From positions 35,608 to 99,607 of the forward strand of contig CALUMX010000009.1 in the NCBI GenBank assembly GCA_944321875.1: a stretch of 64,000 nt of DNA, read 5' to 3'. Origin of the DNA: an uncultured Muribaculaceae bacterium (GTDB lineage: Bacteria > Bacteroidota > Bacteroidia > Bacteroidales > Muribaculaceae). Every line of letters begins with the position of its first letter. Position 1 is the stretch's first letter. The notes beneath the pieces are model-generated. The model was not told the DNA's origin, did not search any database, and was given only the letters and a program-made list of their open reading frames with translations. Shown one piece after another: positions 6,849 through 16,306 of this stretch. Position numbers and translations under genes: made by a program.

Positions 6849-8144
6849 ATGAAAAACAAGATATTATTAGTGGCGAGCCGGGAATTCTCGGTCAACGTCA
6901 AGAAACGCTCCTTCATCGTTACGACGATTGTCATGCCGGTGCTGATGCTGGTTGTCATGTTGTTGCCGGTGATGTTGATGATTTTTGAGGATACCGACCG
7001 TAAGACGGTGGCCGTGGTCGACGTGACGGGCGAGTATGTCTCCGCCTTTGAGAGCAACGACAGCTATCTCTATGTGCCTACCGAGAAAATGACCAATGCC
7101 ATGCGGAGCGACTCGACGGATACGGATGCGGTGGTGTATATCTCTGAGAATCTGGTCGAGAATCCTTCGGCGGTTACGGTTTTCTCCCGTAATGAGGTGC
7201 CGCTAACGCTGTTGGCTGAGGTGGAGGAAGTGCTGTCCGACAAAGTAAGGGAGCAGAAAATGAAGCAGTACGACATTCCGAAGCTGGAGGCGGTGATGGC
7301 CGATTTGCAGCAGGATGTGGAAGTGGGAGCTGTGCGCTGGACCGATGAGGGCGAGCAGCAGTCGATACCGCAGGTGCTGACGATTGTGGGCGGCATCGGA
7401 ATGTTTCTGATTTATATATTTGTCATGGGCTATGGAGCGATGGTGATGCAGAGCGTTTCGGAAGAGAAAACTAACCGCATTGTCGAGCTGATTGTGTCGA
7501 GCGTCAAGCCTGTGCAGCTGTTGCTGGGCAAGATTATCGGCATCGGCTGTGTGGGTCTGTTGCAGATGGCCATCTGGGCTGTGTTGCTCCTGGTGGTGAT
7601 GCTCGTTGTCGGCATGGTCACGGGTATCGCCCTGATTGGCCAGCCTCCGGTCGACGCGCCTTCGATGGCAGCGGCGGGCGGTATCGACCCCGACATCCTG
7701 TCGGCTGTGACTTCCGTGGCGACCGTGCCGTTCCTCAAGATATTCATTGTCTTCGTGTTGTGCTTCCTTGGCGGCTATCTCTTCTATGCCTCATTCCTTG
7801 CCGCTATCGGAGCTGCTGTCAACGAGCCGCAGGACTCCCAGCAGTTGATGATGCCGGTTATCATCGTGCTGATGCTTGCTTTCTATATGGGTTATTACGC
7901 GATGCTCAACCCTGACAGCACGGCCGTGGCCTGGAGTTCCTACATTCCGATTACGTCGCCGATTGTGCTGATGGTGCGCGTGCCGCTGGGTATGCCTCTC
8001 TACGAGGTGATAATCGCTCTGGGCGTGCTGTTCCTCTCGGCGTTCGTCATGCTGAAGCTGTCGTCAAAAATCTATCGCACCGGAATCCTGATGTACGGTA
8101 AGAAACCGTCTTTCAAGGAGATTTTCAAGTGGTTGCACTATTGA
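6849..8144 (+). CDS. ABC-2 type transporter permease (NatB-like)
   Basis: 431 residues. One membrane helix near residues 20-45, then a large extracytoplasmic domain, then five or so helices from about residue 175 on; this is the ABC-2 permease 3 (NatB/YhaP) plan. The motif V-S-E-E-K-T-N-R-I-V-E-L-I-V-S-S-V-K-P after the second helix is the conserved cytoplasmic signature of the family. It follows its ATPase by 24 bases and forms the other half of the exporter. Function as a Na+ exporter is not demonstrated by sequence. Confidence 0.88.
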   Translation: MKNKILLVASREFSVNVKKRSFIVTTIVMPVLMLVVMLLPVMLMIFEDTDRKTVAVVDVTGEYVSAFESNDSYLYVPTEKMTNAMRSDSTDTDAVVYISENLVENPSAVTVFSRNEVPLTLLAEVEEVLSDKVREQKMKQYDIPKLEAVMADLQQDVEVGAVRWTDEGEQQSIPQVLTIVGGIGMFLIYIFVMGYGAMVMQSVSEEKTNRIVELIVSSVKPVQLLLGKIIGIGCVGLLQMAIWAVLLLVVMLVVGMVTGIALIGQPPVDAPSMAAAGGIDPDILSAVTSVATVPFLKIFIVFVLCFLGGYLFYASFLAAIGAAVNEPQDSQQLMMPVIIVLMLAFYMGYYAMLNPDSTAVAWSSYIPITSPIVLMVRVPLGMPLYEVIIALGVLFLSAFVMLKLSSKIYRTGILMYGKKPSFKEIFKWLHY

Positions 8145-8261
8145 TTTCCCGGAAAAAGCATCCCCAAAAGCACCAATTCTATATTGAAAATAAGCATACA
8201 AGGACAAAATAATGTTAATGAAGTGTGTTCTTTAACATATTTTTGTCTGGGTATGTCTTAT

Positions 8262-8307
8262 TTATGATATATGTCATAAATATTGCCGCTGATTCTCTGT
8301 AATTTTG
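8262..8307 (+). promoter_or_regulatory. Promoter region and candidate operator of the RND efflux operon
   Basis: TAATTTTG (8300-8307) is a good -7 box but no TTG sits at the usual distance. Instead an 18-base dyad, TTATGATATATGTCATAA (8262-8279), lies where the -33 region would be. This looks like a regulator site; no regulator gene is adjacent. Confidence 0.5.
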
Positions 8308-8381
8308 CCCTGAAAAATTGGTTGTGTCCAAGATATTTAGAAGGAAAATACAATAGAATAATTAATATAGAGACTTATCAG

Positions 8382-9551
8382 ATGGACAAAAAAGCTTTTT
8401 TGAAATCGGTAGGGCGTGTTGCCTTGTCGGTTGCAGTATTGGGATTTACGATGGCTTCTTGCGGTAATAAGCAAGAGCAAACGCAGCAGAATGCGGTTCC
8501 GTCGGTGGGTGTGATAACAGTAACTCCACAGACGGTTGAACTGGAAACGGTTTATCCGGCAACAATCAAAGGACAGCGAGATGTAGAGATTCGTCCACAG
8601 GTAACAGGTTTCATTACGCAGGTATGCGTCGATGAAGGCCAGCAGGTAGCCAAGGGTCAGACCTTGTTTGTTATCGACCAAGTGCAGTATCAGGCCGCTG
8701 TCAATCAGGCCCGCGCTACAGTCAACGTGGCGAAGGAGGCTCTCAACAGTGCGGAAATCACAGCCCGCAACAAGCAGAAACTTTATGAGAAGAACGTAAT
8801 CAGCGAATATGAGAACCAGCTTGCGCAGAACGACCTGGCTTCAGCGCGTGCGACTCTGGCTCAGGCACAGGCGACTCTCGTCAATGCCGAGAAGAATTTG
8901 TCGTACACGGTAGTGAAGGCTCCGTCGGCAGGTTATGTCGGAACAATTCCTAACCGGGAAGGTTCGCTGGCAAGCCCGTCGTCGGCTTCTCCTCTGACAA
9001 CGGTGAGCGACATTTCCAACGTATATGCCTACATTTCGTTCAACGAGCGTCAGGTACTCGAAATGACGCAGAGCGGCAAGGTGAGCCTGCAGCAGGCTCT
9101 GGACTCTCTCCCTGCGGTGAAACTCCGTCTGTCGGACGGTACGGACTATGCCGTAACGGGTAAGATGTCTACTATCTCAGGTATGCTCAGCGACAATACG
9201 GGTTCGGCAACGGTCCGCGTGCTGTTCACCAACCAGAACGGTATGCTCCGCAGCGGTTCTACGGGTTCCATCGTGATTCCGGTACATGCGGAGAACGTGT
9301 ATCTCGTGCCTCAGAACGCAACCTCTGAAATTCAGGATGCGCGCTTTGCCTATGTCGTAGGAAAGGACAACAAGGTAGAGGCTCGTCAGATAAAAGTGCT
9401 CGCACAGAACGACGGCAAGAACTTCGTAGTTACGTCCGGTCTGAACAAGGGAGACCGCGTAGTGGTGGAAGGTGTCGGCGTGAGCGTACGCGAAGGCATG
9501 ACTATCAATCCGGTAGCGCCGAAAGCGGCTGCCGCACAAGAACAGAAGTAA
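8382..9551 (+). CDS. RND efflux periplasmic adaptor lipoprotein (AcrA/MexA family)
   Basis: 389 residues with a lipoprotein signal ending at Cys27 (F-T-M-A-S-C). Order of domains: barrel-sandwich half (D-V-E-I-R-P-Q-V-T-G-F-I), alpha-helical hairpin rich in A-Q-A-x-L (about 105-175), second lipoyl half with V-V-K-A-P-S-A-G-Y-V-G, beta-barrel, membrane-proximal domain. It bridges the inner-membrane pump and outer-membrane channel encoded immediately downstream. I placed the start at the ATG at 8382, directly before the signal peptide; the frame upstream has no coding character and contains the -7 promoter box. Confidence 0.93.
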   Translation: MDKKAFLKSVGRVALSVAVLGFTMASCGNKQEQTQQNAVPSVGVITVTPQTVELETVYPATIKGQRDVEIRPQVTGFITQVCVDEGQQVAKGQTLFVIDQVQYQAAVNQARATVNVAKEALNSAEITARNKQKLYEKNVISEYENQLAQNDLASARATLAQAQATLVNAEKNLSYTVVKAPSAGYVGTIPNREGSLASPSSASPLTTVSDISNVYAYISFNERQVLEMTQSGKVSLQQALDSLPAVKLRLSDGTDYAVTGKMSTISGMLSDNTGSATVRVLFTNQNGMLRSGSTGSIVIPVHAENVYLVPQNATSEIQDARFAYVVGKDNKVEARQIKVLAQNDGKNFVVTSGLNKGDRVVVEGVGVSVREGMTINPVAPKAAAAQEQK

Positions 9552-9574
9552 ACTCATAAAACGAAACGAATATT

Positions 9575-12500
9575 ATGAACTTAGATAATTTTATCAAACG
9601 GCCTGTACTATCGACCGTGATTTCCATCTTTATCGTGATTCTCGGTATCGTTGGAATGTTGTGGTTGCCGATTACGCAATATCCGGATATTGCGCCGCCT
9701 ACGATTTCCGTACAGACCACCTATCAGGGAGCGAATGCCCAGACCGTGCTGAATTCGGTCATCGCTCCTCTGGAAGAGCAGATTAACGGTGCGGAAGGCA
9801 TGATGTACATGACATCAACAGCCACCAACACCGGTGCTGCCAACATTTCGATTACCTTTGAGCAGGGTTTCGACCCGGATATGGCTGCCGTCGACGTGCA
9901 GAACCGTGTGGCAAAGGCTCAGAGCCAGTTGCCTGCCGAGGTAACGAAGGTGGGTGTCATCACGCAGAAGCGTCAGACATCCATGCTTATGGTATTCTCT
10001 CTCTATTCTCCGACCGACGAATACAGCTCGGAGTTTATTGAGAACTACATGTCAATCAACGTGATTCCGCAGATTAAGCGTGTGTCGGGTGTGGGTGACG
10101 CGATGGTGCTGGGTGCCGACTACTCCATGCGTATCTGGCTGAATCCGGACGTGATGGCTCAGTACAACATGATGCCGGACGACGTGGTTGCCGCTCTTGC
10201 TGAGCAGAACATCGAGGCGGCTCCGGGTCAGTTTGGTGAACGCGGTGAGCAGACCTTCCAGTACATTATGCGCTACAAGGGACGTCTGATTACGCCGGAG
10301 GAATTCGGTAACATCATTATCCGTGCCGACAAGAACGGTGAGGTGCTTTACCTGAAGGATGTGGCAGAACTGGAGCTGGGTCGTGCTGACTACGGTTATA
10401 CCAACAAGACTAACGGCCACCATTCAGTATCGGCCATCATCTTCCAGACGGCAGGTTCCAACGCGACAGCCGTCATCAACGGTATCCTTGAAGAAATCCA
10501 CAAGGCGGAACTCGACCTTCCGAAGGGATTGGAATTCAACGTGATGATGAACACCAACGACTTCTTGTTCGCCTCTATCGAAGAGGTAATCAAGACTCTT
10601 ATCGAGGCGTTTATCCTCGTGTTCATCGTGGTTTACATCTTCCTGCAGGACCTCCGCTCTACGATTATCCCGGCTATTGCCATTCCGGTGGCGCTGATTG
10701 GTACGTTCTTCGGTCTGTACCTGATTGGCTTCTCCATCAACTTGCTTACACTCTCCGCTTTGGTGCTTGCGATTGCGATTGTGGTCGACGATGCCATAGT
10801 GGTGGTCGAGGCCGTCCACGCCAAGCTCGACGAGGGCTATACCTCCTCGCGTCTTGCGGCCATCGATGCGATGCGTGAAATCGGCGGTGCCATCATTTCG
10901 ATTACGCTGGTCATGATGCTTGTGTTTGTGCCGGTATCCTTCATGCCGGGTACGTCGGGTATCTTCTACCGTCAGTTCGGTCTGACAATGGCCATCGCCA
11001 TCGGTCTGTCGGCTCTTAACGCCTTGACGCTTTCTCCGGCGTTGTGTGCCTTGTTCCTGAAACCGCACAAAGAGGAGGATGGTAAGAAGAAGACTATTGT
11101 GGCTCGTTTCCACGAAGGCTTCAACCGCATGTATGAAAAGGTGCTTCACCATTATAACGGTTATACGCGCTTCTTCATCAATCATAAGATTACGTCGTTC
11201 GGCATCGTCGGTGCCAGCATCGTCGGCCTTGTGCTTTTGATGATGTCCACTTCTACTGCCCTCGTGCCGAATGAGGATACGGGTACGCTGTTCTGTATGG
11301 TGACCATGCCGCCTGCAACATCTTTGGAAGAGACAGAGAAGACGCTTGACGAGATTGACGATATCATCGCCTCCATTCCGGCCATCAAGGACCGTACGGA
11401 GATTGTCGGTTATAGCTTCCTTGCCGGTCAGGGTAGTACATACGGTACGTTCATCATCAAGCTGAAGGATTGGAGTGAGCGTGGAGAGAACGAGAGCGCG
11501 GAAGCCGTGCTCGGACAACTCTATGCGATGGCCGGACAGCGCATCAAGTCGGGTACAGCCCTGTTCTTCCAGCCTCCTATGATTTCCGGTTACTCTGTGA
11601 CCAGCGGTTTCGAAATGAAGCTGCAGGATAAGACGGGTGGCGACATCAACAAGTTCTCGCAGATTGCCCAGACCTTTATCGGCAAGCTGCAGCAGCGTCC
11701 GGAAGTGGCTCAGGCCTATACGACCTTCAACCCGAACTTCCCGCAGTATCTTGTAAACGTCGACGTTGCGAAGACCAAGCAGGCCGGCATCAGCCCGAAC
11801 ACCGTACTCTCTACGCTGCAGGGTTACTTCGGCGGTATGTATGTCTCCAACTTCAACCGTTTCGGTAAGCTCTACCGTGTGATGATGCAGGCTGACCCGT
11901 CAGCCCGAATCTCTCCGGAGTCGCTCAACAATGTGAAGGTACGCGTCGGAGGCGAGATGGCGCCGATTACCAACTTCATGACGCTGGAGCGTGTCTACGG
12001 TCCTGATATCATCAGCCGTTTCAACATGTACACGGCGATTACAGTCAACGGTCTGCCGGCAGCCGGCTACAGCTCTGGTGACGTAATCAAGGCCATCCAG
12101 GAAGTCGCTGCTGAAACGCTTCCGCAGGGCTACGGTTACGAGTTCTCCGGTATGACCCGTGAGGAACAGGATACGTCGGCCAGCTCAACGGCTATCGTCT
12201 TCGGTCTGTGTCTGCTCTTCGTCTACCTGTTGCTGTCGGCACAGTACGAGAGCTACATCCTGCCGTTGGCGGTTATCCTCTCCATTCCGTTCGGTCTGTT
12301 CGGTTCGTTTGTCTTTGCCAAGATATTCGGTATCGACAACAACATCTACCTGCAGATTGGTTTGATTATGCTTATCGGTCTGTTGGCTAAGAATGCCATC
12401 CTTATCGTTGAGTTCGCGCTCGACCGCCGCAAGACCGGTATGAGCATCATCGGAGCGGCCGTTGCCGGAGCCTCAGCCCGTCTGCGCCCGATTTTGATGA

Positions 12501-12754
12501 CCTCGTTTGCGATGATTATCGGTCTGTTGCCGCTGATGTTTGCCCACGGCGTAGGTGCCAACGGTAACAGCTCACTCGGTACGGGAGCCGTCGGCGGTAT
12601 GTTGATTGGTATGATTCTCCAGGTGCTCATCGTTCCGGCTCTGTTCGTTGCGTTTGAGATTATCCAGGAAAAGATTTCTCCGCTCAAGTGGAAAGATACC
12701 GACAATGCAGAAATTGAGTCTCAGATTGAGCAATATTCACGCAATAATAAGTAA
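9575..12754 (+). CDS. RND multidrug efflux pump, inner-membrane subunit (AcrB/HAE1 family)
   Basis: 1059 residues, the normal AcrB length, with 12 membrane helices and two large periplasmic loops. The N-terminus N-F-I-K-R-P-V-L-S-T-V-I-S-I and the proton-relay aspartates in A-I-V-V-D-D-A-I-V-V-V-E in the fourth helix are intact. It is a homotrimeric proton/drug antiporter of the HAE1 group, which exports hydrophobic drugs, bile acids and dyes. It lies 23 bases after its adaptor and 11 bases before the channel gene, so all three are one operon. The substrate range cannot be read from sequence. Confidence 0.95.
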   Translation: MNLDNFIKRPVLSTVISIFIVILGIVGMLWLPITQYPDIAPPTISVQTTYQGANAQTVLNSVIAPLEEQINGAEGMMYMTSTATNTGAANISITFEQGFDPDMAAVDVQNRVAKAQSQLPAEVTKVGVITQKRQTSMLMVFSLYSPTDEYSSEFIENYMSINVIPQIKRVSGVGDAMVLGADYSMRIWLNPDVMAQYNMMPDDVVAALAEQNIEAAPGQFGERGEQTFQYIMRYKGRLITPEEFGNIIIRADKNGEVLYLKDVAELELGRADYGYTNKTNGHHSVSAIIFQTAGSNATAVINGILEEIHKAELDLPKGLEFNVMMNTNDFLFASIEEVIKTLIEAFILVFIVVYIFLQDLRSTIIPAIAIPVALIGTFFGLYLIGFSINLLTLSALVLAIAIVVDDAIVVVEAVHAKLDEGYTSSRLAAIDAMREIGGAIISITLVMMLVFVPVSFMPGTSGIFYRQFGLTMAIAIGLSALNALTLSPALCALFLKPHKEEDGKKKTIVARFHEGFNRMYEKVLHHYNGYTRFFINHKITSFGIVGASIVGLVLLMMSTSTALVPNEDTGTLFCMVTMPPATSLEETEKTLDEIDDIIASIPAIKDRTEIVGYSFLAGQGSTYGTFIIKLKDWSERGENESAEAVLGQLYAMAGQRIKSGTALFFQPPMISGYSVTSGFEMKLQDKTGGDINKFSQIAQTFIGKLQQRPEVAQAYTTFNPNFPQYLVNVDVAKTKQAGISPNTVLSTLQGYFGGMYVSNFNRFGKLYRVMMQADPSARISPESLNNVKVRVGGEMAPITNFMTLERVYGPDIISRFNMYTAITVNGLPAAGYSSGDVIKAIQEVAAETLPQGYGYEFSGMTREEQDTSASSTAIVFGLCLLFVYLLLSAQYESYILPLAVILSIPFGLFGSFVFAKIFGIDNNIYLQIGLIMLIGLLAKNAILIVEFALDRRKTGMSIIGAAVAGASARLRPILMTSFAMIIGLLPLMFAHGVGANGNSSLGTGAVGGMLIGMILQVLIVPALFVAFEIIQEKISPLKWKDTDNAEIESQIEQYSRNNK

Positions 12755-12765
12755 CTTTACAGGAA

Positions 12766-14160
12766 ATGAAGATAACCAAATATATCATAGCAGCAGTCGT
12801 CGTGGCACTCGCCACGACGATGAGCAGCTGCCACATCTACAAAAAGTTTGATTTGCCGCAGGAAGGACTGTCGGCAGAGGTGGCAGAGGCTCAGAAGGAA
12901 GCTGTCGATTCGACGGCGGTGGGCAATGTCGACTGGCAGGAGATGTTCACAGACCCCCAGTTGCAGGCGCTCATCATGATTGCTCTCGACAATAATGTCG
13001 ACCTTGAGAATGCCCGTCTCAACGTGGAGATGGCCAACGCTCAGCTCCTCGGAGCGAAGTTGAGCTATCTGCCGTCGGTGACGTTGTCGCCGAATGCCGG
13101 CGCGATGTCTATCGCCGGTTCCAAGATAACCCGCGACACCTGGTCTTACCAGATTCCGGCTCAGGCCAGCTGGGAAATCGACCTGTTCGGCCGTCTGCTC
13201 AACACAAAGCGTCAGGCTAAGGCCTCTCTGCTGCAGAGCGAGGCTTACCAGCAGGCAGTACGCTCGCAGCTAATCAGCGGCGTGGCCAACTGCTACTACA
13301 CTATCGTGATGCTGGAGGAACAGCTTCAGCTGATGCACGCCACAGCCGACCTCTGGGAGAAGAGCGTAAAGACGATGCAGGACTTGAAGGAAGCCGGCCG
13401 CTACAATGAGGTGGCAGTCGTACAAAGCAAGGCCAACTACAACAGCTTGCTGGCTTCGATTCCACAAACGGAGGAGAGCCTGCATTCAGCCTATAACTCT
13501 CTGTCGCTGTTGCTGAACCGCATGCCGGGCACGGTGGAATGGGAAGTGGATACGGCTTATGAGCCGACTTTCCCGGAATATATGGAAGAGGGTATTCCTT
13601 TGAAATATCTGGCTGCGCGTCCCGACGTGCAGGCTGCCGAGCAGTCGCTGGCCATCGCCTACTATTCGACGAACCTTGCCCGTTCGGCATTCTATCCTAA
13701 CCTGGTGCTCTCCGTGAGCGGCGGCTATACGAACCTCATCGGCTCCATCATCAAGAATCCGGGCGAATGGTTCTACCAGCTTGCCGCACAGCTGACGGCT
13801 CCACTCTTCAACCGCGGTACGAACATCGCCAACCTGAAGGCTGCGAAGGCTGCACAGCAACAGTCGCTCAACACGTTTGAATATACGGTCATGAGCGCCG
13901 GTGCGGAGGTTTCGGACGCATTGGTGTCCTACACGAAGAACAAGGAGCGTGTGGGCTATATCAAGGAGCAGGTGGACAACTTGTCGAAAGCGGTGGAATA
14001 CAACAACGACTTGCTGCTTTACGGCACGGCTACTTATCTGGAAGTGCTGACGGCTCAACAGTCGCTGCTCAACGCCCAGATGAGCATGCTGCAGTGCGAG
14101 CTGGCATTGCGTCAGTCGGCCATCAGCGTCTACCAGTCGCTTGGCGGCGGCCGCTTGTAG
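12766..14160 (+). CDS. RND efflux outer-membrane channel lipoprotein (TolC/NodT family)
   Basis: 464 residues with a lipoprotein signal ending at Cys22 (T-T-M-S-S-C-H), then two repeats of the outer-membrane efflux protein domain, with the long heptad-rich helices that form the periplasmic tunnel (for example the Q-L-L-G-A-K-L-S-Y-L-P-S segment and L-E-V-L-T-A-Q-Q-S-L-L-N-A-Q near the end). NodT-type channels are lipid-anchored TolC relatives. It is the third gene of the efflux operon, 11 bases after the pump. Confidence 0.93.
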   Translation: MKITKYIIAAVVVALATTMSSCHIYKKFDLPQEGLSAEVAEAQKEAVDSTAVGNVDWQEMFTDPQLQALIMIALDNNVDLENARLNVEMANAQLLGAKLSYLPSVTLSPNAGAMSIAGSKITRDTWSYQIPAQASWEIDLFGRLLNTKRQAKASLLQSEAYQQAVRSQLISGVANCYYTIVMLEEQLQLMHATADLWEKSVKTMQDLKEAGRYNEVAVVQSKANYNSLLASIPQTEESLHSAYNSLSLLLNRMPGTVEWEVDTAYEPTFPEYMEEGIPLKYLAARPDVQAAEQSLAIAYYSTNLARSAFYPNLVLSVSGGYTNLIGSIIKNPGEWFYQLAAQLTAPLFNRGTNIANLKAAKAAQQQSLNTFEYTVMSAGAEVSDALVSYTKNKERVGYIKEQVDNLSKAVEYNNDLLLYGTATYLEVLTAQQSLLNAQMSMLQCELALRQSAISVYQSLGGGRL

Positions 14161-14208
14161 GCTAATATGAGAATGATTAACTTAACAAAACCTTAAATAC
14201 AAAACACG

Positions 14209-15003
14209 ATGATAAGTCCATTAGCATTTGTCGACCCGGCAGCGAAAGTCGGCGGCAACGTAACGGTTTATCCGTTTGCCTTCATCGACAAGAATGTCGA
14301 GATTGGCGACGGGTGCGTGATTATGCCTCACGCATGTATCATGTCGGGCGCGCGTCTCGGCAAGAATGTGAAAGTGTATAACGGCGCCATTGTCAGCGCG
14401 GAGCCGCAGGATTTCCGTTGGAAAGGCGAGAATTCGCTGACGGAGATTGGCGACAACACCGTCATCCGCGAGATGGCCATCATCAACCGCAGTATCCATG
14501 AGGGGGGAGCGACCCGTATCGGAGCCGATACCTTTATCATGGGCGAGGTCCATATCGGACATGATACGGTTGTGGCCAACAAGTGTGTAATCGGTAACAA
14601 TGTGCTGATTTCAGGCGATGTGCATATCGACAGCTTCACCATCCTGTCGACAGGCTGCAAGCTGTTTGAGGGCAGCCATGTGGGCAGCTGGGTGTTCATC
14701 AAGGGCGGTTGCCGCATTTCGGGTAACGTGCCGCCGTTTGTGGTTATTGCCCACAATCCGGCACAGTACTACGGTGTCAATGCAACGATTATGCGTCACA
14801 AGAACATGTTCACGGAGGCTGGTATCGACGTAGTGGCTAAGGCTTATCGCCATATTTATCAGTGCAACGTGTCGCTCTTCAACGCTTTGCGACGGGTACG
14901 CAAGGACGTGGAGCCTTGCAAGGAGCGCGATATGATTCTTGATTTCATCGAGAAGAATGACAACAAGATTATAGCGTTGCCGAAATTTGACGTATATCAA
15001 TAG
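14209..15003 (+). CDS. LpxA-like UDP-GlcNAc O-acyltransferase paralog (left-handed beta helix)
   Basis: 264 residues against 262 for E. coli LpxA. The N-terminal two thirds are hexapeptide repeats ([LIV]-G-x-x-x-x), the rest is the helical LpxA C-terminal domain. The catalytic pair is kept: V-H-I-G-H-D at 114-119 aligns with His122 and His125 of E. coli. Two other histidines needed for full E. coli activity are not: His144 aligns with Asp137 and His160 with Phe153, and the K-R-R-G loop reads M-R-H-K-N. It is not next to lpxC, lpxD or fabZ, but 48 bases after the efflux operon, which it probably shares. It may be a second acyltransferase with a different acyl-chain or sugar preference rather than the housekeeping LpxA. 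Confidence 0.8.
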   Translation: MISPLAFVDPAAKVGGNVTVYPFAFIDKNVEIGDGCVIMPHACIMSGARLGKNVKVYNGAIVSAEPQDFRWKGENSLTEIGDNTVIREMAIINRSIHEGGATRIGADTFIMGEVHIGHDTVVANKCVIGNNVLISGDVHIDSFTILSTGCKLFEGSHVGSWVFIKGGCRISGNVPPFVVIAHNPAQYYGVNATIMRHKNMFTEAGIDVVAKAYRHIYQCNVSLFNALRRVRKDVEPCKERDMILDFIEKNDNKIIALPKFDVYQ

Positions 15004-15029
15004 CCAATCAATACAAACTATAGGACGGT

Positions 15030-15072
15030 GCGGGTGTGTGTCCCTGAGGGGATGCACACCCGTTCCATTTTT
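15030..15072 (+). terminator. Terminator of the efflux/LpxA-like operon
   Basis: GCGGGTGTGTGTCCC pairs with GGGATGCACACCCG, followed by a T-run at 15067-15072. Confidence 0.8.
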
Positions 15073-15088
15073 TCAGGGTCGCGCACAA

Positions 15089-15130
15089 AAAAACGTCTCC
15101 CCGCAAGTCATCCAAGACTTGCGGGGAGGC
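15089..15130 (-). terminator. Terminator of the meaB operon
   Basis: CTCCCCGCAAGTC and GACTTGCGGGGAG form a 13-bp stem, followed on the minus strand by a run of seven T, 26 bases after the meaB stop. Confidence 0.85.
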
Positions 15131-15155
15131 GGTATTGTAAAGTAGCGGTTGCGGC

Positions 15156-16289
15156 CTATTTGAGACCGAGTTTCGCAAAGTAGAAGTCGAGTACCTCGCG
15201 GGCAGCGACAAATGAGCTTTGGCGGGCTGCCAGCACGTTTTCCTGCTTCTTCTTCAGCATCGCAGCGATTTCCTCGTCGCGGTAGAAGTTGGACTTCAGA
15301 TGCTCGTCGATGGTCTCATACATCCAGTATTTCTCCTGCTCCATGCGTCGGTGCTCGAAGAAACCGTTGCCCTTGACGTATTCGAAGTAGCGGTCAATCA
15401 TGTCCCACACTTCCTTGATGCCCAGTTCGTAGTAGCCTGAGTAGGTAAGCACTTCCGGCATCCATCCCGACGTTGTGGGCGGGAAGAGGTGGAGCGCGCT
15501 CTGGAACTGTGCCTTGGCGAGGTTGGCACGGTCGATGTTGTCGCCGTCGGCCTTGTTGATGACGATGCCGTCAGCCATTTCCATGATGCCTCGCTTGATG
15601 CCCTGCAACTCGTCGCCCGTTCCTGCCAACTGGATGAGGAGGAAGAAGTCGACCATGGAGTGAACGGCCGTTTCGCTCTGGCCTACGCCGACGGTCTCGA
15701 CGAAGATGTTGTTGTAGCCTGCGGCCTCACAGAGCACGATGGTCTCGCGCGTCTTGCGGGCTACGCCGCCGAGGGAGCCTGCCGATGGGCTGGGACGGAT
15801 GAACGCGTTCGGATGGATGGACAGTTTCTCCATGCGCGTCTTGTCGCCGAGGATACTACCCTTGGTGCGCTCGCTCGAAGGGTCGATGGCCAGCACGGCC
15901 AGTTTGCCGCCGTCCTTCAGCACGTGAAGGCCGAAGACGTCGATTGACGTACTCTTGCCCGCTCCCGGAACGCCGGTGATACCGATGCGGCGGGAATTGC
16001 CGGCATGAGGCAGACATTTTTCAATCACCTCCTGCGCGAGTGCCTGATGGTCGGCAGCCTGGCTCTCCACCAGCGTCACCGCACGGCTGAGCACCGTTAC
16101 GTCGCCCTTGAGGATGCCCTCTACATATTCGCCTGCCGTCATGAGGCGCTTGCGCTTGACGGGACGCATGTAAGGGTTGACTTTCGGAGGCTCGGGCACT
16201 CCGTTGTTGACCGTCAGTCCCATGAACTGGTCGCTGTTCTCGGGATGTTCGGTCGTGTTGTGGCTTACATCATGATTGAGATATTCCAT
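15156..16289 (-). CDS. meaB: Methylmalonyl-CoA mutase-associated GTPase MeaB
   Basis: 377 residues, G3E-family P-loop GTPase. Walker A is G-V-P-G-A-G-K-S-T at 106-114, followed by D-P-S-S-E-R-T-K-G-S-I-L-G-D-K-T-R (switch I, the MeaB/ArgK signature) and N-K-A-D for guanine binding. MeaB loads and protects adenosylcobalamin in methylmalonyl-CoA mutase, the B12 enzyme of the succinate-propionate pathway. The N-terminal extension of about 50 residues before the core is longer than in Methylobacterium MeaB. It is the last gene of a three-gene minus-strand operon behind two DUF1573 genes; the mutase genes are not in the window. Confidence 0.94.
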   Translation of the reverse strand: MEYLNHDVSHNTTEHPENSDQFMGLTVNNGVPEPPKVNPYMRPVKRKRLMTAGEYVEGILKGDVTVLSRAVTLVESQAADHQALAQEVIEKCLPHAGNSRRIGITGVPGAGKSTSIDVFGLHVLKDGGKLAVLAIDPSSERTKGSILGDKTRMEKLSIHPNAFIRPSPSAGSLGGVARKTRETIVLCEAAGYNNIFVETVGVGQSETAVHSMVDFFLLIQLAGTGDELQGIKRGIMEMADGIVINKADGDNIDRANLAKAQFQSALHLFPPTTSGWMPEVLTYSGYYELGIKEVWDMIDRYFEYVKGNGFFEHRRMEQEKYWMYETIDEHLKSNFYRDEEIAAMLKKKQENVLAARQSSFVAAREVLDFYFAKLGLK

Positions 16290-16306
16290 ATCGTTGTCTT
16301 TTTTGT

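Noticed and set aside
10424..11518. 364-codon open frame on the minus strand
   Set aside because: Antisense to the RND pump gene; the product is polar and low-complexity with no family features.
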